Shown piece by piece: positions 12,944-23,922 of a stretch of 64,000 nt of DNA. The notes beneath the pieces were generated by a model, which made no database searches, was not told where the DNA came from, and saw only the letters and a list, made by a program, of their open reading frames with translations. This DNA is from Leucocoprinus leucothites (Eukaryota; Basidiomycota; Agaricomycetes; Agaricales; Agaricaceae), in NCBI GenBank assembly GCA_013368445.1, contig JAACJO010000015.1, positions 806,001 through 870,000 of the forward strand, read 5' to 3'. A program made the position numbers and the translations under genes. The number at the start of each line of letters is the position of its first letter. Position 1 is the first letter of the stretch.

Positions 12944-15130
12944 ATGGCGCACGCCGCAGATCCAGTCCTACATGATGGGGACCCTTTCCACCGACACATC
13001 GTCCTCCTCTTATCTGTCTACGAACCTAAATCAGCCCCAGTACCAGTTTGGCATGGGCCGAGAACGCGACAGACAGATGCGATTATACAAGGTATTGTTG
13101 CTCTAGGGAGGAGATTATGGAATGCGGAAGAGGAGGTGAGGAGGTGTCATAATGATCTTGCGAAATATGAGCCAGATGCGCATGTTTCGTTTCCTGCGGC
13201 TGTTCCGCCGTTGGATGCGGATTTTCTGTTGAAATTGAATCAACATGCAAGTGTGGAGGTGATGGAGGAGACGAGGGCGAAGGAGAGGGAGAGGGAGAAA
13301 GGGGAGAGTGAAGGAGGGAAGAGTATAAATGAGCTGTTTGTCGTGGATCATACCTTAACGCCGTCGGCTCCTGTGAAGGAGGACAGCAGTTCGGATGGAC
13401 TCAAGAATGATTCTTCATCAGCGAGTTGGTCGTCGTCTTCAGGGCCAACATCCTCATTCACATTCTTATCGCCGTCCTCTTCCTTCGCACATGCCGCCGT
13501 CGAATCAGGCACATCGGAACCAGGCACGTCGGCTGTGGAAGAGCTGAAGCTCTTGAAAGCTCAAGTATCAGATGTTGCGAGGGTGTGTAATGCCGTAGCG
13601 AGAGGTGATTTGAGCCAGAAGATTACTGTACCAGTGCAGGGAGTGGTGATGGTGCAGCTGAAGGATGTGGTTAACACGATGGTGGATAGACTTGGACAGT
13701 TCGCGAAAGAGGTGACGAGGGTCAGTCATGAAGTCGGGACGGAGGGAAGATTGGGTGGACAGGCGCTGGTGTTGGATGCTGAGGGCACTTGGAGAGAGTT
13801 GACGGATGCTGTGAACAAAATGGCGGCGAAGTTGGCGTGGCAGGTATGAGACTGAGTTCTTGTCGCAACATCTCTGGCTGATGCTCCGTGTAGGTACGGT
13901 CTATCTCCCTCGTCACAAAAGCAGTTGCGTTGGGCGATCTGTCTAAAAAAATTGAAGTCGATGCACGGGGCGACATTCTGGATATGAAAAACACGGTAAA
14001 TGGAATGGTCGTCAGGTGTGTGCTTTTGATACCCTTTTTTCTCTCCACCCATTCGTTCTAAGTCTGTTTTATTAATACACTCACGCCTCCCCTCTGCGGA
14101 GGCCATTCTCATCCCACCACCTTACCTACCGACCTTCCTTTTTCCTTTCGGCTTTCCTATTCTTTCCGCTTTCGAGATTTGACCTCGGATGGGTGTAACC
14201 CCCTTCTTCGGGCTGTACGCGGGGATATGCTTGTCGGTCTTTTGGGGTGCAGCTGGATGGACGAACTGCGGGTTCGCTTGTTCTCCGATCCTCTGCTCTG
14301 CCTCTAGTTGTTCATCTTTATCTGTTCATTCGTTTTATCCTATTCTTTTCCCTCTGGTGTCGTGATAGTGGTGCTTCATATCGTCCGTGTTTGCTTTCTG
14401 TCCTTCTCTCAACCTCTCATTTTTGGTTTTCATTCCATCTTCGCACCCTTGAACTCTAAACTGACACAACCCTCCCTTTCTTCCCCCTTCCCCCTCCGCT
14501 ATATACGCATATACGTATGCTACCTCATTTAGGCTACGTGCGCTAGTAGCAGAAGTCATACGTGTCACACTCGAAGTCGGATCTCAAGGAAAACTAGGAG
14601 GACAAGCATACGTGCCTGATGTAGAAGGGGATTGGCTCGAGTTGGTTACAAATGTGCGTTAACTGCTGTTCCTGTTATGATGTTACTGATGGTGGATGAT
14701 GGCTAGGTCAATCGAGTGTGTTCGAGTTTTACAGACCAAGTGCGGTCTATTGCAGTGGTTACAACTGCTGCTGCCAGTGGTGACCCAGAAGGTCGAGATT
14801 CAGGTGGAGGGTGAATTGTCGAGTTTGAAGGGTGCGTTGTCATCACCTCTGTCGTTATTTGGTTCTTACTTGACATGCAGTACTGTCAATTCGATGGTGG
14901 ATCAGCTGAGCGTGTTTGCATTCGAGGTGGCGAGGGTGGCTTTGGAAGTCGGGACAGATGGTATTTTGGGTGGTCTGGGTGCACAAGGTAAACAAGTCAA
15001 TGTCGATGTAGAGGGTAAGATGTTGGATCTCAAATTGACGGTGAATAGTATGTTGGGCAGTTGATTACACTGGTGATGAGCTTGGAGGTCGGCACAGATG
15101 GAATTTTGGGTGGACGGGCGTTGTGCTAAG
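12944..15130 (+). pseudogene. 5' half of hybrid histidine kinase, copy 4
   Basis: This copy starts at an ATG and has an open first exon (12944-13843) encoding the N-terminal domain, a shortened linker and HAMP 1 ([12 protein letters not shown]). Exon 2 (13894-14015) holds HAMP 2. The unusually long intron (14016-14532) matches the one in the intact gene, and exon 3 (14533-14653) is also recognisable. In the next exon, compared with the intact gene, 5 bp are missing at about 14780-14790, which breaks HAMP 3. Mosaic HAMP fragments follow to about 15130. HisKA, ATPase and receiver are all absent. A truncated sensor-only product of about 450 residues is conceivable, but there is no sign that it is maintained. 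Confidence 0.7.
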
Positions 15131-15199
15131 GAGCTAGCACGCTGTGTTTCCAGAGAGAGGAATTGGACCGGGATGTATTACTATTTGGATAGTGGGTGT

Positions 15200-16880
15200 G
15201 GATATTTGAGTAGAAATCGTAGTCAAACTGATCATCGGCTTTTTGGACCTGAGGCCTGAAGTTTGCCTTCCTTATTCCACTCACAATGGTCACTCATTCC
15301 TTTAATTGGACTACAGCCTGTTTCTACACCGTCAGTCCCTGTCCGCGATTTTCATTCCCACATGACGTGCGACACATCGTCCTCTTCCCATCCGTCCACG
15401 AACTCGGAACCAAATCTGCTCCAGTTCCAGTTTTTATGCGCCCTATCATTGTAGTAAGTGGAAGTTTGTAGAATGCGGAAGAGGATGCGAGGAACAAGAA
15501 TAAGCGCCAGATGCACATCTGTTGTTTTCTGCGGCTGTCCGCCTCTGGACAGTGGATGCGTACTCTCTATCGAGGGCGGGGTCTTTTCCGAGAGTGAATG
15601 AGCATGGGAGTGCGGAGGCGGGGAGAGAAGAGCGCGAAGGAGGGAAGAGTATTAATGATTTGTTTGTCGTGGATCAGAATTTTACGCTGTTGGGTCCCGT
15701 GGAGACGATTAGCAGTCTGGATGGACTGAAGAATGGCTCTTCGCCATTGCGAAAATCATCTTCTGCTATTGGGGCCCCATCATCCTTCTCCTCAGGCTCT
15801 ACAGACAAACAATCGAGCTTGAATCTAAATCAGGTCGCTCAAGCATAGCACCAACGACCAACGGTTCTAACATAAAGCCGTCGTTATCACTCAGCACTCT
15901 CCCAGATTCGCTCAGAATAAACCAATTCTATGCCAGGTTGCCCAACCTTCGGCCCACACGTGCTGCGTATGTTCGAATCGTAGCAAGTAACGTCAACTCG
16001 AGAGTTTGGATGACCAGATGTTGACTGTCGAGTTTGCGGGGTATGGATACAAGGATTGCGATTGCGAATGTCGAGCCGACGTTCCATCAGGCTGATGGGT
16101 CGACGACGAGAGTATGTCCGTGTACTATCCCCGTATCGCGTTCCTGGTGCCAATGCTGATGTTGCTTGTGCGGGAATACTGAAGCAAATCTGTTTATTTC
16201 GAAATGCCTCGTCGCACTTATGAAAGGTAACATGTGGGTCGAAATGAAGTACAAAAAGGATCCGACTTGTCTACCATTTCTTTGGCATTCCCCAATGGGA
16301 GCTACACTTGCCAAGGTGGTGCCGTTTTCGGAGGGGACGGTTTTGTTTTTAGATACGTTGAGGGATATCACCAGTGCTGTTGGGTTGATGAGCCTGAGGC
16401 CGTATTTGAGGTATTCGGTTAGTGAGGTCGTGGATGAGAACAAGTGCCCGTACGTGGATACGGAGGTAGTTTGTACGTAGAGTACGGTGAGTGTCTTCAT
16501 ACTTTCTGGTGACGGGTTGGTGTTGATGCTGTGGCATAGACGGAAAGTACGCGCAAGCTGGAGCATTTGATATATATATGAATTGTGCGGCCTGCGCCGA
16601 AGGTGCCTCGCTTGAACTGTATGTTCCCAGTTACCCCTACTTGTTCAGAGATTCAACGCCTGCATTATTCTAGTCAAGTGGCATCTCGACACCAGTATCC
16701 CATCACAAGCCATAGGTCCACCCTCCTCCCAAGATCTTGCTTCCACACTCATCGCTGCACTCGAATTCAACGCTCTCGCCCATCTTCGCACTTAACAATG
16801 TCACGTTTGATATTCTTCTCGCGGAGGATAACCTTGTCAATCAGAAACTTGCGGTGAAGATTTTGCAAATTTACATGAGG
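15200..16880 (+). pseudogene. Internally deleted hybrid histidine kinase copy 5
   Basis: The copy begins with a degenerate 5' leader (15225-15365) and an N-terminal piece at about 15370-15450 ([17 protein letters not shown]). The serine-rich linker runs to about 15990. The shared deletion junction at about 15995-16005 leads into the G1-box region (DDQMLTVEFAG). The inter-domain segment is at about 16280-16480, the following short exon at about 16540-16620, and the start of the receiver ([22 protein letters not shown]) at about 16795-16870. It then stops matching. Frames are disrupted and the receiver is truncated before the phospho-acceptor. Confidence 0.7.
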
Positions 16881-17887
16881 AAGGATGGAGACTGGGAATC
16901 GCGCATACTTTACTGTTGACATTCCAAAGGTACCTGCACCACAAGATCCCTGTTCCCAGCATGCCTGTGTTGCGGCTACGTGTATGCCTTCGTGGCATGC
17001 AAATGTCGAGAGAAAAATGATGATAAGCTTATATTCAAGACCCATCGCCCAAGAGTTGAGATTATTTTTATTTGCTAGCCAGGACAAAATGGCCAGTTAA
17101 TGTTAAGATAGAACGGTCCGTAGTTGTTCAGATCGAGAGGTTTCAAAAGATCTGGACAGATCAATTGCGGATGGTGGTCTCTCGAGGATTTTCGGCTAAT
17201 CACCTTGCTTGTCAAGGTCACCCTCGCTAAGAATAACGTGTCAATCGCAAATATGTACAAACTACGAGCCTAGTTTGCAACATACGAATTCGCCAAGACC
17301 GTGTCAATCGCAAACATGAACAAACGACTCCTGTTCGAGCCCGGTTCGAATCCCGCTGTGCTTCGACACGGATGGATTTTTCCATCCCATCCTCTCTTAC
17401 CTTTACTATACCGGTCATGCTGCTCTCTGTCTACAATTTCGAAAGCTGCATGTCAAGCTTAAGTCAAGGGCAATCCGCACTTTCCCTGAGAGTCCTAGGA
17501 GTCCAATTTGGCTCAAGCTGTGCATGTACGGCGCGCCTCTGATTTATTTAAACCACCTCTCGACCACCTGCGAATGTTTGCCACCCTGTTGAAGTCGTTC
17601 TGTACCGTACTGCCTCATAATTAAACAAAAAAAATTGACACCGGACAATCATCCTTCTGGATATAGTCACTCGCAAAGGCTAGTAGAATACTAGTACATA
17701 CTTGAAAAGCGCACAGACAAAAGATTATCCTAAGACTAAATATTGGCAATTAATGAGTACTGAGTCGAGACATCTTTGAACCTTGCATCCGGTACTAGCA
17801 GACAGAATTCGTTCGTGCATCAGTAAAATCCTGAACAGTTCATTTACTTCTGGGAGAGTATGCAGCTACTTGAGTAGATACATTGAA
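16880..17887. other. Intergenic, no gene recognised
   Basis: Nothing coding is recognised. The stretch contains an isolated B-box-like motif (GGTTCGAATCC at about 17343) without a foldable tRNA around it. It ends at the retrotransposon target site. Confidence 0.4.
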
Positions 17888-17892
17888 GATAT
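17888..17892. repeat. Target-site duplication, left (GATAT)
   Basis: The five bases before the 5' LTR read GATAT and are repeated exactly after the 3' LTR. A 5-bp duplication is the usual product of copia integrase. Confidence 0.93.
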
Positions 17893-18265
17893 TGTTGAAT
17901 CATGTGCGCGTTTACACGCTGCTACGTTCGTGTTCACTCTCAATTATGACCTATGCATTCTATTATTAGATACCACTATGTTCACGCACCGATACTTCGT
18001 GCGGACCTTACATGTTTTACTATACGTTTTACCTGTACCCTATACCACCTCGAAACGATGGTGTAATACCCTCTTTATAGTAGAATTATTCGAACTCTTT
18101 AGTATAAATACCTTGTATTTTCTTCGTTATTCTACAGTCAATTCTATCTACTCAGTCGCAACTACTACCTCAAACTTACTCCCATAACAGACTAACTGCC
18201 TAGTAAAGTGAGTACTGACCTCGTCGTCTACCTTCACCGCTACGCTCCCCGTTGCTGCTTCGACA
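17893..18265 (+). repeat. 5' LTR of the copia element
   Basis: The LTR is 373 bp long, begins TGTTGAATC and ends TTCGACA. Every position compared matches 23923-24295 at a constant offset of 6030. It carries the internal promoter (TATAAATA at 18103-18110). Confidence 0.95.
18103..18110 (+). promoter_or_regulatory. LTR TATA box
   Basis: TATAAATA sits 162 bp before the end of the 5' LTR and is repeated at 24133-24140 in the 3' LTR. Its position fits the element's RNA polymerase II promoter. Confidence 0.6.
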
Positions 18266-18277
18266 GGTTATGGGCCC
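18266..18277 (+). promoter_or_regulatory. Primer-binding site for half tRNA-iMet
   Basis: GGTTATGGGCCC directly follows the LTR. Its complement, GGGCCCATAACC, is the anticodon arm of initiator tRNA-Met (CAT anticodon), not the 3' end of a tRNA. Internal priming by a cleaved initiator tRNA is known for Drosophila copia and relatives. The match to this fungus's own tRNA was not checked. Confidence 0.75.
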
Positions 18278-18525
18278 CGATCGCCAGCTCAATATCGCAC
18301 TAGCCGACTAGCTCGCTGTGCTTGATGTCTGAGAAGGACTAGATCGACCTGTTATGGGAAGGCCGCTTTCCAAGCGCCACCGCTGTACCTTGTGAAGGGC
18401 CCAGCATCCCTTCTCATTTCTGTGTCTTACCCTAGCCCTTAGGCGATTTGGGTTCGAAACCTTGCTCGATTAGCGCATCACTGCTGCTTCTAACGAACAA
18501 CGTTGACTGACGACTTCTTTTTAGA

Positions 18526-21500
18526 ATGTCTTCTATCAACAATGGAGCTTCTCGCATTCCCGTCCTTCAAGGCCCCCAGAACTACCAGTTTTGGTCCATG
18601 AGGATGCAGGGATATCTTTCGATGATCACGACCCCTGGAACTCCCTATACGGGATGGACTGTCACCACCGGCCTAGTATCCGCACTTCCTGCTGTCATTG
18701 CTCCGGCAATTGACGAAAGCGGAAATGTCACAAATGCTGAAGAAGCTGCAACTTCCCTTGCGCTTCGACAGGAGGAAGAACGCCGAAGGAACTTCCTAGA
18801 GCAATCTGCGATTGGCCTGCTGATCCAAGCGGTCCCAGATTCCATGCTCCACTTAATAGTCCAAGGAGACCCCAGTGCCACTTGGGATGGTCTCCAACGC
18901 CTTTACGGCGTCCAAGGTCCTGCATCTGTATATGGCGACTTCGTCCGCGCCGTCTCCTGGTCTCTCCCCGGAAACATGGATCCGGCTCAGTCCATCGCTG
19001 AGCTTGAATCTCTCTTCACTCGGATCGAAGGCGCGACCGCGCGACTTCCCGAGGTGATCCGTGCCATGATTTTGCTACGCGCTGTCCCGCAAGGGATGGA
19101 AACCTTAGCGCAGTCTATCCTTGCGAATCAAACGCAAATGTCCCAACTTACATGGGATCTGGTCCGTAGCGCCATCCAGGCTGCTTGGTCCCAGAAGATG
19201 ACTGCTTCCGCTTCTCGCGCCGGCCGCTCCAACGGCCAATGGCAGCAGAACCGGAACCCCGGCAATCAACAACGTCAGGGGCAAGGACAACAACAGCAAG
19301 GGCCGTTTCGATCACAGCCCCAGCAGCAGCAGCAGCAACAGCAGCCTCCTAATCAAGGCGCTGGCCAGAAGCCTGGTAACCCCCAGACTGGCAATCCCGG
19401 CGGAGATGGCAAGAAAGGAAAACGCGGTAAGAGAGGAGGCAAAAAGGGTAAGGGCGCTGCTAATGAAGCTGCGACCGATGCCGACGCCACCAACACCTCC
19501 GGAGTCACCAACGTCGCTCCTCAATATGGCGCTTCCAGTGCCATCGGTTTCGCTGCCCCCGCTATCGCTAACCGTCCTCTCCTCGCGAACCGGATCGCCT
19601 CGCTGGCAGAACCGGTTAACGCAAGCCCTTCGTCATCCACACGCCACCTTGTTGCAGAAGCGCGAAAGAATACACCGCGGCTTCAGGAGCGAATCTCCGA
19701 ATCTCCTCAGTCCGAGGGATATCGTCGCAGAAGCTCGAAAGCTACCAAGGATAAGGTGTTGAAGATCTGGGATGAAAGGCTCGCCGACCTCGCGGTCGAA
19801 GCCGAAACGACGGGTTCCATCATTGAGGAAATTCCTTACTATGGAGGAGATATGGACGAATGCCCACCGTCGCCGAGAATGACACCTCCGGCTGATCCGA
19901 TGCTCGAATCCGACTCCGAGGGGGAGGATTCTGACGGGTGGACTTCTGGGTTGTGGACAACGCAAGTCTTTTCTTCTATCTCTGATTGGATTAACACTGA
20001 TACGGTGATGCCACAGCACGACCGAGAAGGGGCCTGTCGCCTCGCTCGAGCCTGCTCCCATGTGAGCGCTCCTGGCCACGCTGAACATTTTCGCGGACTA
20101 GTTACGTCGTCTCCGGCTCCTGTATATACTTGCTTTGTATCGCGCACTATTTCGGTCGCCCCTGTGGGGCTTTTATTAAATTGTGATTTGACCTCCGTGC
20201 CGCGCTGTGTAAACCTTTCTAAGTGTGAAAAAGCTCTATGTTGCCACTGTAAGGGAAAGAAAGCGCCTTCACGGACTGCTTCTTGGATTCTTGATTCGGG
20301 TGCTTCCGCACATTTCACACCCTATTTGGACGATTTTTCTACAATCGAAATGGGGAAATATGGTGAAATTCAGACAGCTAACAAAAACGCTCCCCTATTC
20401 ATTTCGGGTCGAGGCACTGTCTTGATCGAACACGAGATCCATGATAACGGAAAAACGATCACTGCGACGACTTCATTGTCTCCTGTGTTCTATGTAAAGG
20501 GTATGCACGATCGCCTCATGTCTGCCGGTCAACTCCTGGAATCCGGGTTGCGCAGCGAGGCCGATAAACATGGTACTATCTTTCGGGATGAGTCAGGCAA
20601 TGCTGTTTTGTCAGCGGCTCCTCGCTCTGAGTCGCAGCCTACGCTACAAACGGTAAGATGTCGAATTGTACATTCGAATGCTTCGAGCCATGTCGCTCAG
20701 CATCCTGACTATAACATCTGGCATCAACGTTTAGGACATCCGTCTAATCGCGTGTTGAGCAAAACTACCGACTCCACGCTGAATGGACCTCAGGTTTCAA
20801 TTCCCGATCATTCGCGCCCTTGTCCAGGCTGCATGAAAGGGAAGATGCACCAGAAACCCTTTAACGATAACCCAATTCGGGCAAAAGAAGCCTTTGAGCA
20901 CGTTCACAGTGATCTTTTTGAGCTCCCCATCATATCTTATCACAAGTACAAATGGGTCATGACCTTATTGGACGATTACTCCTCATTTGCCCACGTGGTG
21001 CTTCTGCGATCAAAAGCTGAAGCAGCTCCCCGCATGGTTGAGCTTCTAACTTACGTTCAAAACCAATTTGGCAAATCGATTCGTCGATTCACATCCGATC
21101 GAGGAGGAGAATTCGTAGCAGGTACCCTGCAAGATTATCTTAGGGTGAAAGGGATTGAGTTCACACCAAGTGCGCCCCGCATCCATCAACAGAACGGGCG
21201 AGCAGAAAGATTGAATCGAACACTGCATGAGAAGGCACAAGCCATGCGACTTCACGCGTGTCTTCCAGATTCATGGTGGGATTTCGCGATTAACACCGCA
21301 ACCCACATCTACAATCGCACATCAATGAACCGCATCCAGTGGAAAACTCCGTTTGAGTTAGTACATGGACATAAACCTGACATCAATCACCTACGAGTAT
21401 TCGGTTGTGCCGCATATGTGTTCCTTCCGGACGAAATGCGCCCGAATAAATTATCTGCGAAATCTGAACTGATGATCTTCGTTGGATATGATCGGGAGAA

Positions 21501-23844
21501 GAATTATATCTTTCTCCGCCATACTCGAGGGAACGCTGAGTTTATCTCGCCGACTGTCATCTTTGATGAAAAGATGTTCCCAAAATGTCCAGACCAAAAA
21601 CCCGCGGTTTACCCCGAGCCGCCTCGCGCTGAGATTCCTCCAATCTCGACTATTCCGAATGTTCCAAATATAGACCATCCGCCTACACCTCGAGGAGGAG
21701 AGCCGCCTCGTGCGCCTTCACCTCGTGCTCCTCCACGCCCTAAAACACCTTCACCTCCTAGATCGCCAAGCCCACCTCTTTCTTACGCTGATCCTGACGA
21801 TCGCGATCCAAAAGAAGAGGAAGAAGAAGTCAAGTTACCTCCTTCTCCGGGACCTTCGCGAAAGGAACCTGGTCCACGTAAACGTGCTCGGTCTCCCACT
21901 CCACCCGAGGTACCGCCACCGCGACCTTCGGTCCAAGATGACCTTGATGCACTAGAACGGCTCGACCGCTGGGTCACTGAACGTGAAAACCGCCGTCCTA
22001 GGCGAAATGTTCAACCTCCGAACAGACCAGGAAACGTGTATGGTGATAGGAGCGACCCTCTTGATGTCATCCGACGATATAGGGAACTCAATCCTAACTT
22101 ACCGCGCAATCGTGCCCAATATCGACCTATTCCTGGAGCAATTTCCGATGAGGAAGCTCGGAATAGATTACGAAATTGGAATATCCCTCACCCGGATAGT
22201 AGTATCGACACTAAACCGTCATCTACCGATTTTGCGAAGTTCGTGAAGGAAGGGGGGGTAAAATTAGTCGATTTCCTTCTCGCACAACGCGCCAACGGGC
22301 CAGTTCCCGAACAGTTTCGAGATATCGCGAATTTAGACGCTGATTCTCAAACCAAATGGCAAAAAGCGATGCTTGAGGAATTAGACGCGCTTCACAAGCG
22401 AGGTGTATACGAGCTCGTTGATCTCCCAAAAGGAAGGAGAGCCATTAAAAATAGATGGGTTTATAACATCAAGTCCGATAATCGATATCGCTCTCGCCTT
22501 GTTGCGAAAGGGTTCTCCCAGATCGAGGGAATCGACTTCGATGAACTCTTTTCTCCAGTTGTCCGATATGAGACCGCGCACCTACTTCTTGGCATTGCAG
22601 CACTTGAGGACTTTGACCTTCACTCTGTTGACGTCAAAACAGCCTATTTATATGGCGATCTGGATGAAGAAATCTATATGGAACAGCCAGAAGGATTCCG
22701 ACTTCCTGGCCATGAGAAGAAAGTCTGGAGATTACGCAAAGCGATCTACGGTCTGAAACAAGCTGGCTTATCCTGGTGGAGAGCACTCACTTCATCGATG
22801 CTGAAACTTGGATTCAAGCGCTGTAAGTCCGACGCTGGCGTTTATCATTATACACATCCCAAGACCGGCGAGCGTGTCTTTGCGGTCGTTTATGTGGATG
22901 ATGTCTTCTTTATGGGTAAAAAGAATTCCCTGCTCCTCTCCGAGTTGAAGCAAAAATTCATGAAAACTTGGGAATGTCGTGACCAAGGTGAACTTTCTGA
23001 GTTCCTAGGCATGAACATATCACGCGATCGAAAAGAGAGAAAACTCTATATAGATCAAGTGAAATACCTCGATAAGGTTCTTGAGAAGTTTGATATCCCC
23101 AAAGGCGCGAAATTCACACCGCTGCCATCAGGATTCGTTTTCGAACCCTATGTCGATAAGGTAGATCCTAAGTTTAGGACTCGTTACCAACAGTTAGTCG
23201 GATCGCTGATGTATCTTATGATCGGATCGAGACCTGACATATCCTTTGCGGTTGTCAAACTCTCCCAGCAATCTGCCGCCCCTTCTAATGCGCACTTCCG
23301 GGCTGGACTCCATGTGCTGCAATATTTGCGATCAACGCGCAATTATCGACTCGTTTTTGATGGAGCTTCTAACCAGGCCGTCATCGCTTGTTCCGATAGT
23401 GATTGGGCGCAAGACGGACAGTCTCGACGATCTGTCATGGGTAATTTTGTTACAATAGCGCGTGGACCTGTAAGCTGGCTTAGCCGCAAGCAGAAAACTG
23501 TCGCTTTGTCATCTACTGAAGCTGAGTATATGGCGTTATCTGATTGCAGCCACCAGCTAATGTGGATTCGACAACTTCTCGAAGAGATAGGTTTTAAAAT
23601 TCCTGCTCCGATTCTCTATGGTGATAATATCGGATCTATCTTCTGGAGTGAGAACCCTGTTCAAGAAAAACGCTCGAAGCATATTGATATACGATACCAC
23701 TATATCCGAGATATCGTTGAAGAAGGTTCCGTTGAGTTGGAATTTATCGAGGGCTCAAACAACCCTGCCGATATTCTGACAAAAAACCTCGGTTCAATTC
23801 TCTTCAATAAATTTGTTTATTCACTGGGTATCGAATTCCTTTAG
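18526..23844 (+). CDS. Copia Gag-Pol polyprotein
   Basis: A single 1772-aa frame with no stop or frameshift. Residues 1-330 form a UBN2/DUF4219-like Gag, then a Gln-rich stretch, then a Lys/Arg/Gly-rich basic tail. The aspartic protease motif LDSGA lies near residue 590. The pre-integrase HHCC finger (WHQRLGHP ... CPGC) is near 730-770. Integrase shows the DDE triad near residues 794, 858 and 894, with 35 residues between the last two. A proline-rich, acidic linker spans about 1030-1180. Reverse transcriptase has YVDD near 1456, and RNase H shows SDSDW near 1623 and STEAEY near 1663. No canonical CX2CX4HX4C zinc knuckle is seen in Gag. One continuous frame means Gag and Pol must be made in a fixed ratio or adjusted by RNA processing. 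The ATG at 18526 is the first in frame after the leader. Confidence 0.95.
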   Translation: MSSINNGASRIPVLQGPQNYQFWSMRMQGYLSMITTPGTPYTGWTVTTGLVSALPAVIAPAIDESGNVTNAEEAATSLALRQEEERRRNFLEQSAIGLLIQAVPDSMLHLIVQGDPSATWDGLQRLYGVQGPASVYGDFVRAVSWSLPGNMDPAQSIAELESLFTRIEGATARLPEVIRAMILLRAVPQGMETLAQSILANQTQMSQLTWDLVRSAIQAAWSQKMTASASRAGRSNGQWQQNRNPGNQQRQGQGQQQQGPFRSQPQQQQQQQQPPNQGAGQKPGNPQTGNPGGDGKKGKRGKRGGKKGKGAANEAATDADATNTSGVTNVAPQYGASSAIGFAAPAIANRPLLANRIASLAEPVNASPSSSTRHLVAEARKNTPRLQERISESPQSEGYRRRSSKATKDKVLKIWDERLADLAVEAETTGSIIEEIPYYGGDMDECPPSPRMTPPADPMLESDSEGEDSDGWTSGLWTTQVFSSISDWINTDTVMPQHDREGACRLARACSHVSAPGHAEHFRGLVTSSPAPVYTCFVSRTISVAPVGLLLNCDLTSVPRCVNLSKCEKALCCHCKGKKAPSRTASWILDSGASAHFTPYLDDFSTIEMGKYGEIQTANKNAPLFISGRGTVLIEHEIHDNGKTITATTSLSPVFYVKGMHDRLMSAGQLLESGLRSEADKHGTIFRDESGNAVLSAAPRSESQPTLQTVRCRIVHSNASSHVAQHPDYNIWHQRLGHPSNRVLSKTTDSTLNGPQVSIPDHSRPCPGCMKGKMHQKPFNDNPIRAKEAFEHVHSDLFELPIISYHKYKWVMTLLDDYSSFAHVVLLRSKAEAAPRMVELLTYVQNQFGKSIRRFTSDRGGEFVAGTLQDYLRVKGIEFTPSAPRIHQQNGRAERLNRTLHEKAQAMRLHACLPDSWWDFAINTATHIYNRTSMNRIQWKTPFELVHGHKPDINHLRVFGCAAYVFLPDEMRPNKLSAKSELMIFVGYDREKNYIFLRHTRGNAEFISPTVIFDEKMFPKCPDQKPAVYPEPPRAEIPPISTIPNVPNIDHPPTPRGGEPPRAPSPRAPPRPKTPSPPRSPSPPLSYADPDDRDPKEEEEEVKLPPSPGPSRKEPGPRKRARSPTPPEVPPPRPSVQDDLDALERLDRWVTERENRRPRRNVQPPNRPGNVYGDRSDPLDVIRRYRELNPNLPRNRAQYRPIPGAISDEEARNRLRNWNIPHPDSSIDTKPSSTDFAKFVKEGGVKLVDFLLAQRANGPVPEQFRDIANLDADSQTKWQKAMLEELDALHKRGVYELVDLPKGRRAIKNRWVYNIKSDNRYRSRLVAKGFSQIEGIDFDELFSPVVRYETAHLLLGIAALEDFDLHSVDVKTAYLYGDLDEEIYMEQPEGFRLPGHEKKVWRLRKAIYGLKQAGLSWWRALTSSMLKLGFKRCKSDAGVYHYTHPKTGERVFAVVYVDDVFFMGKKNSLLLSELKQKFMKTWECRDQGELSEFLGMNISRDRKERKLYIDQVKYLDKVLEKFDIPKGAKFTPLPSGFVFEPYVDKVDPKFRTRYQQLVGSLMYLMIGSRPDISFAVVKLSQQSAAPSNAHFRAGLHVLQYLRSTRNYRLVFDGASNQAVIACSDSDWAQDGQSRRSVMGNFVTIARGPVSWLSRKQKTVALSSTEAEYMALSDCSHQLMWIRQLLEEIGFKIPAPILYGDNIGSIFWSENPVQEKRSKHIDIRYHYIRDIVEEGSVELEFIEGSNNPADILTKNLGSILFNKFVYSLGIEFL

Positions 23845-23910
23845 CGCTTTTATAGCCGCTTAAATGAAGCGCTCTCATAGCCGCTCAATTATGCATCTCC
23901 CGCCATTTCG

Positions 23911-23922
23911 AGTGAGGAGGAG
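23911..23922 (+). promoter_or_regulatory. Polypurine tract
   Basis: AGTGAGGAGGAG directly abuts the 3' LTR, where the plus-strand primer for reverse transcription is expected. Confidence 0.75.

Noticed and set aside
17330..17385. tRNA gene suggested by a GGTTCGAATCCC B-box
   Set aside because: The T stem pairs poorly, there is no A box at the right distance, and no acceptor stem can be formed.
17783..18187. 134-codon frame across the 5' LTR (and its twin at 23864-24217)
   Set aside because: It lies inside the LTR and is an accident of the repeat; it has no domain and the same frame appears in both LTRs.
19312..20318. Long antisense frames under the copia Gag-Pol
   Set aside because: They are reverse-strand shadows of a coding frame and of its Gln/Pro/Lys-rich segments.
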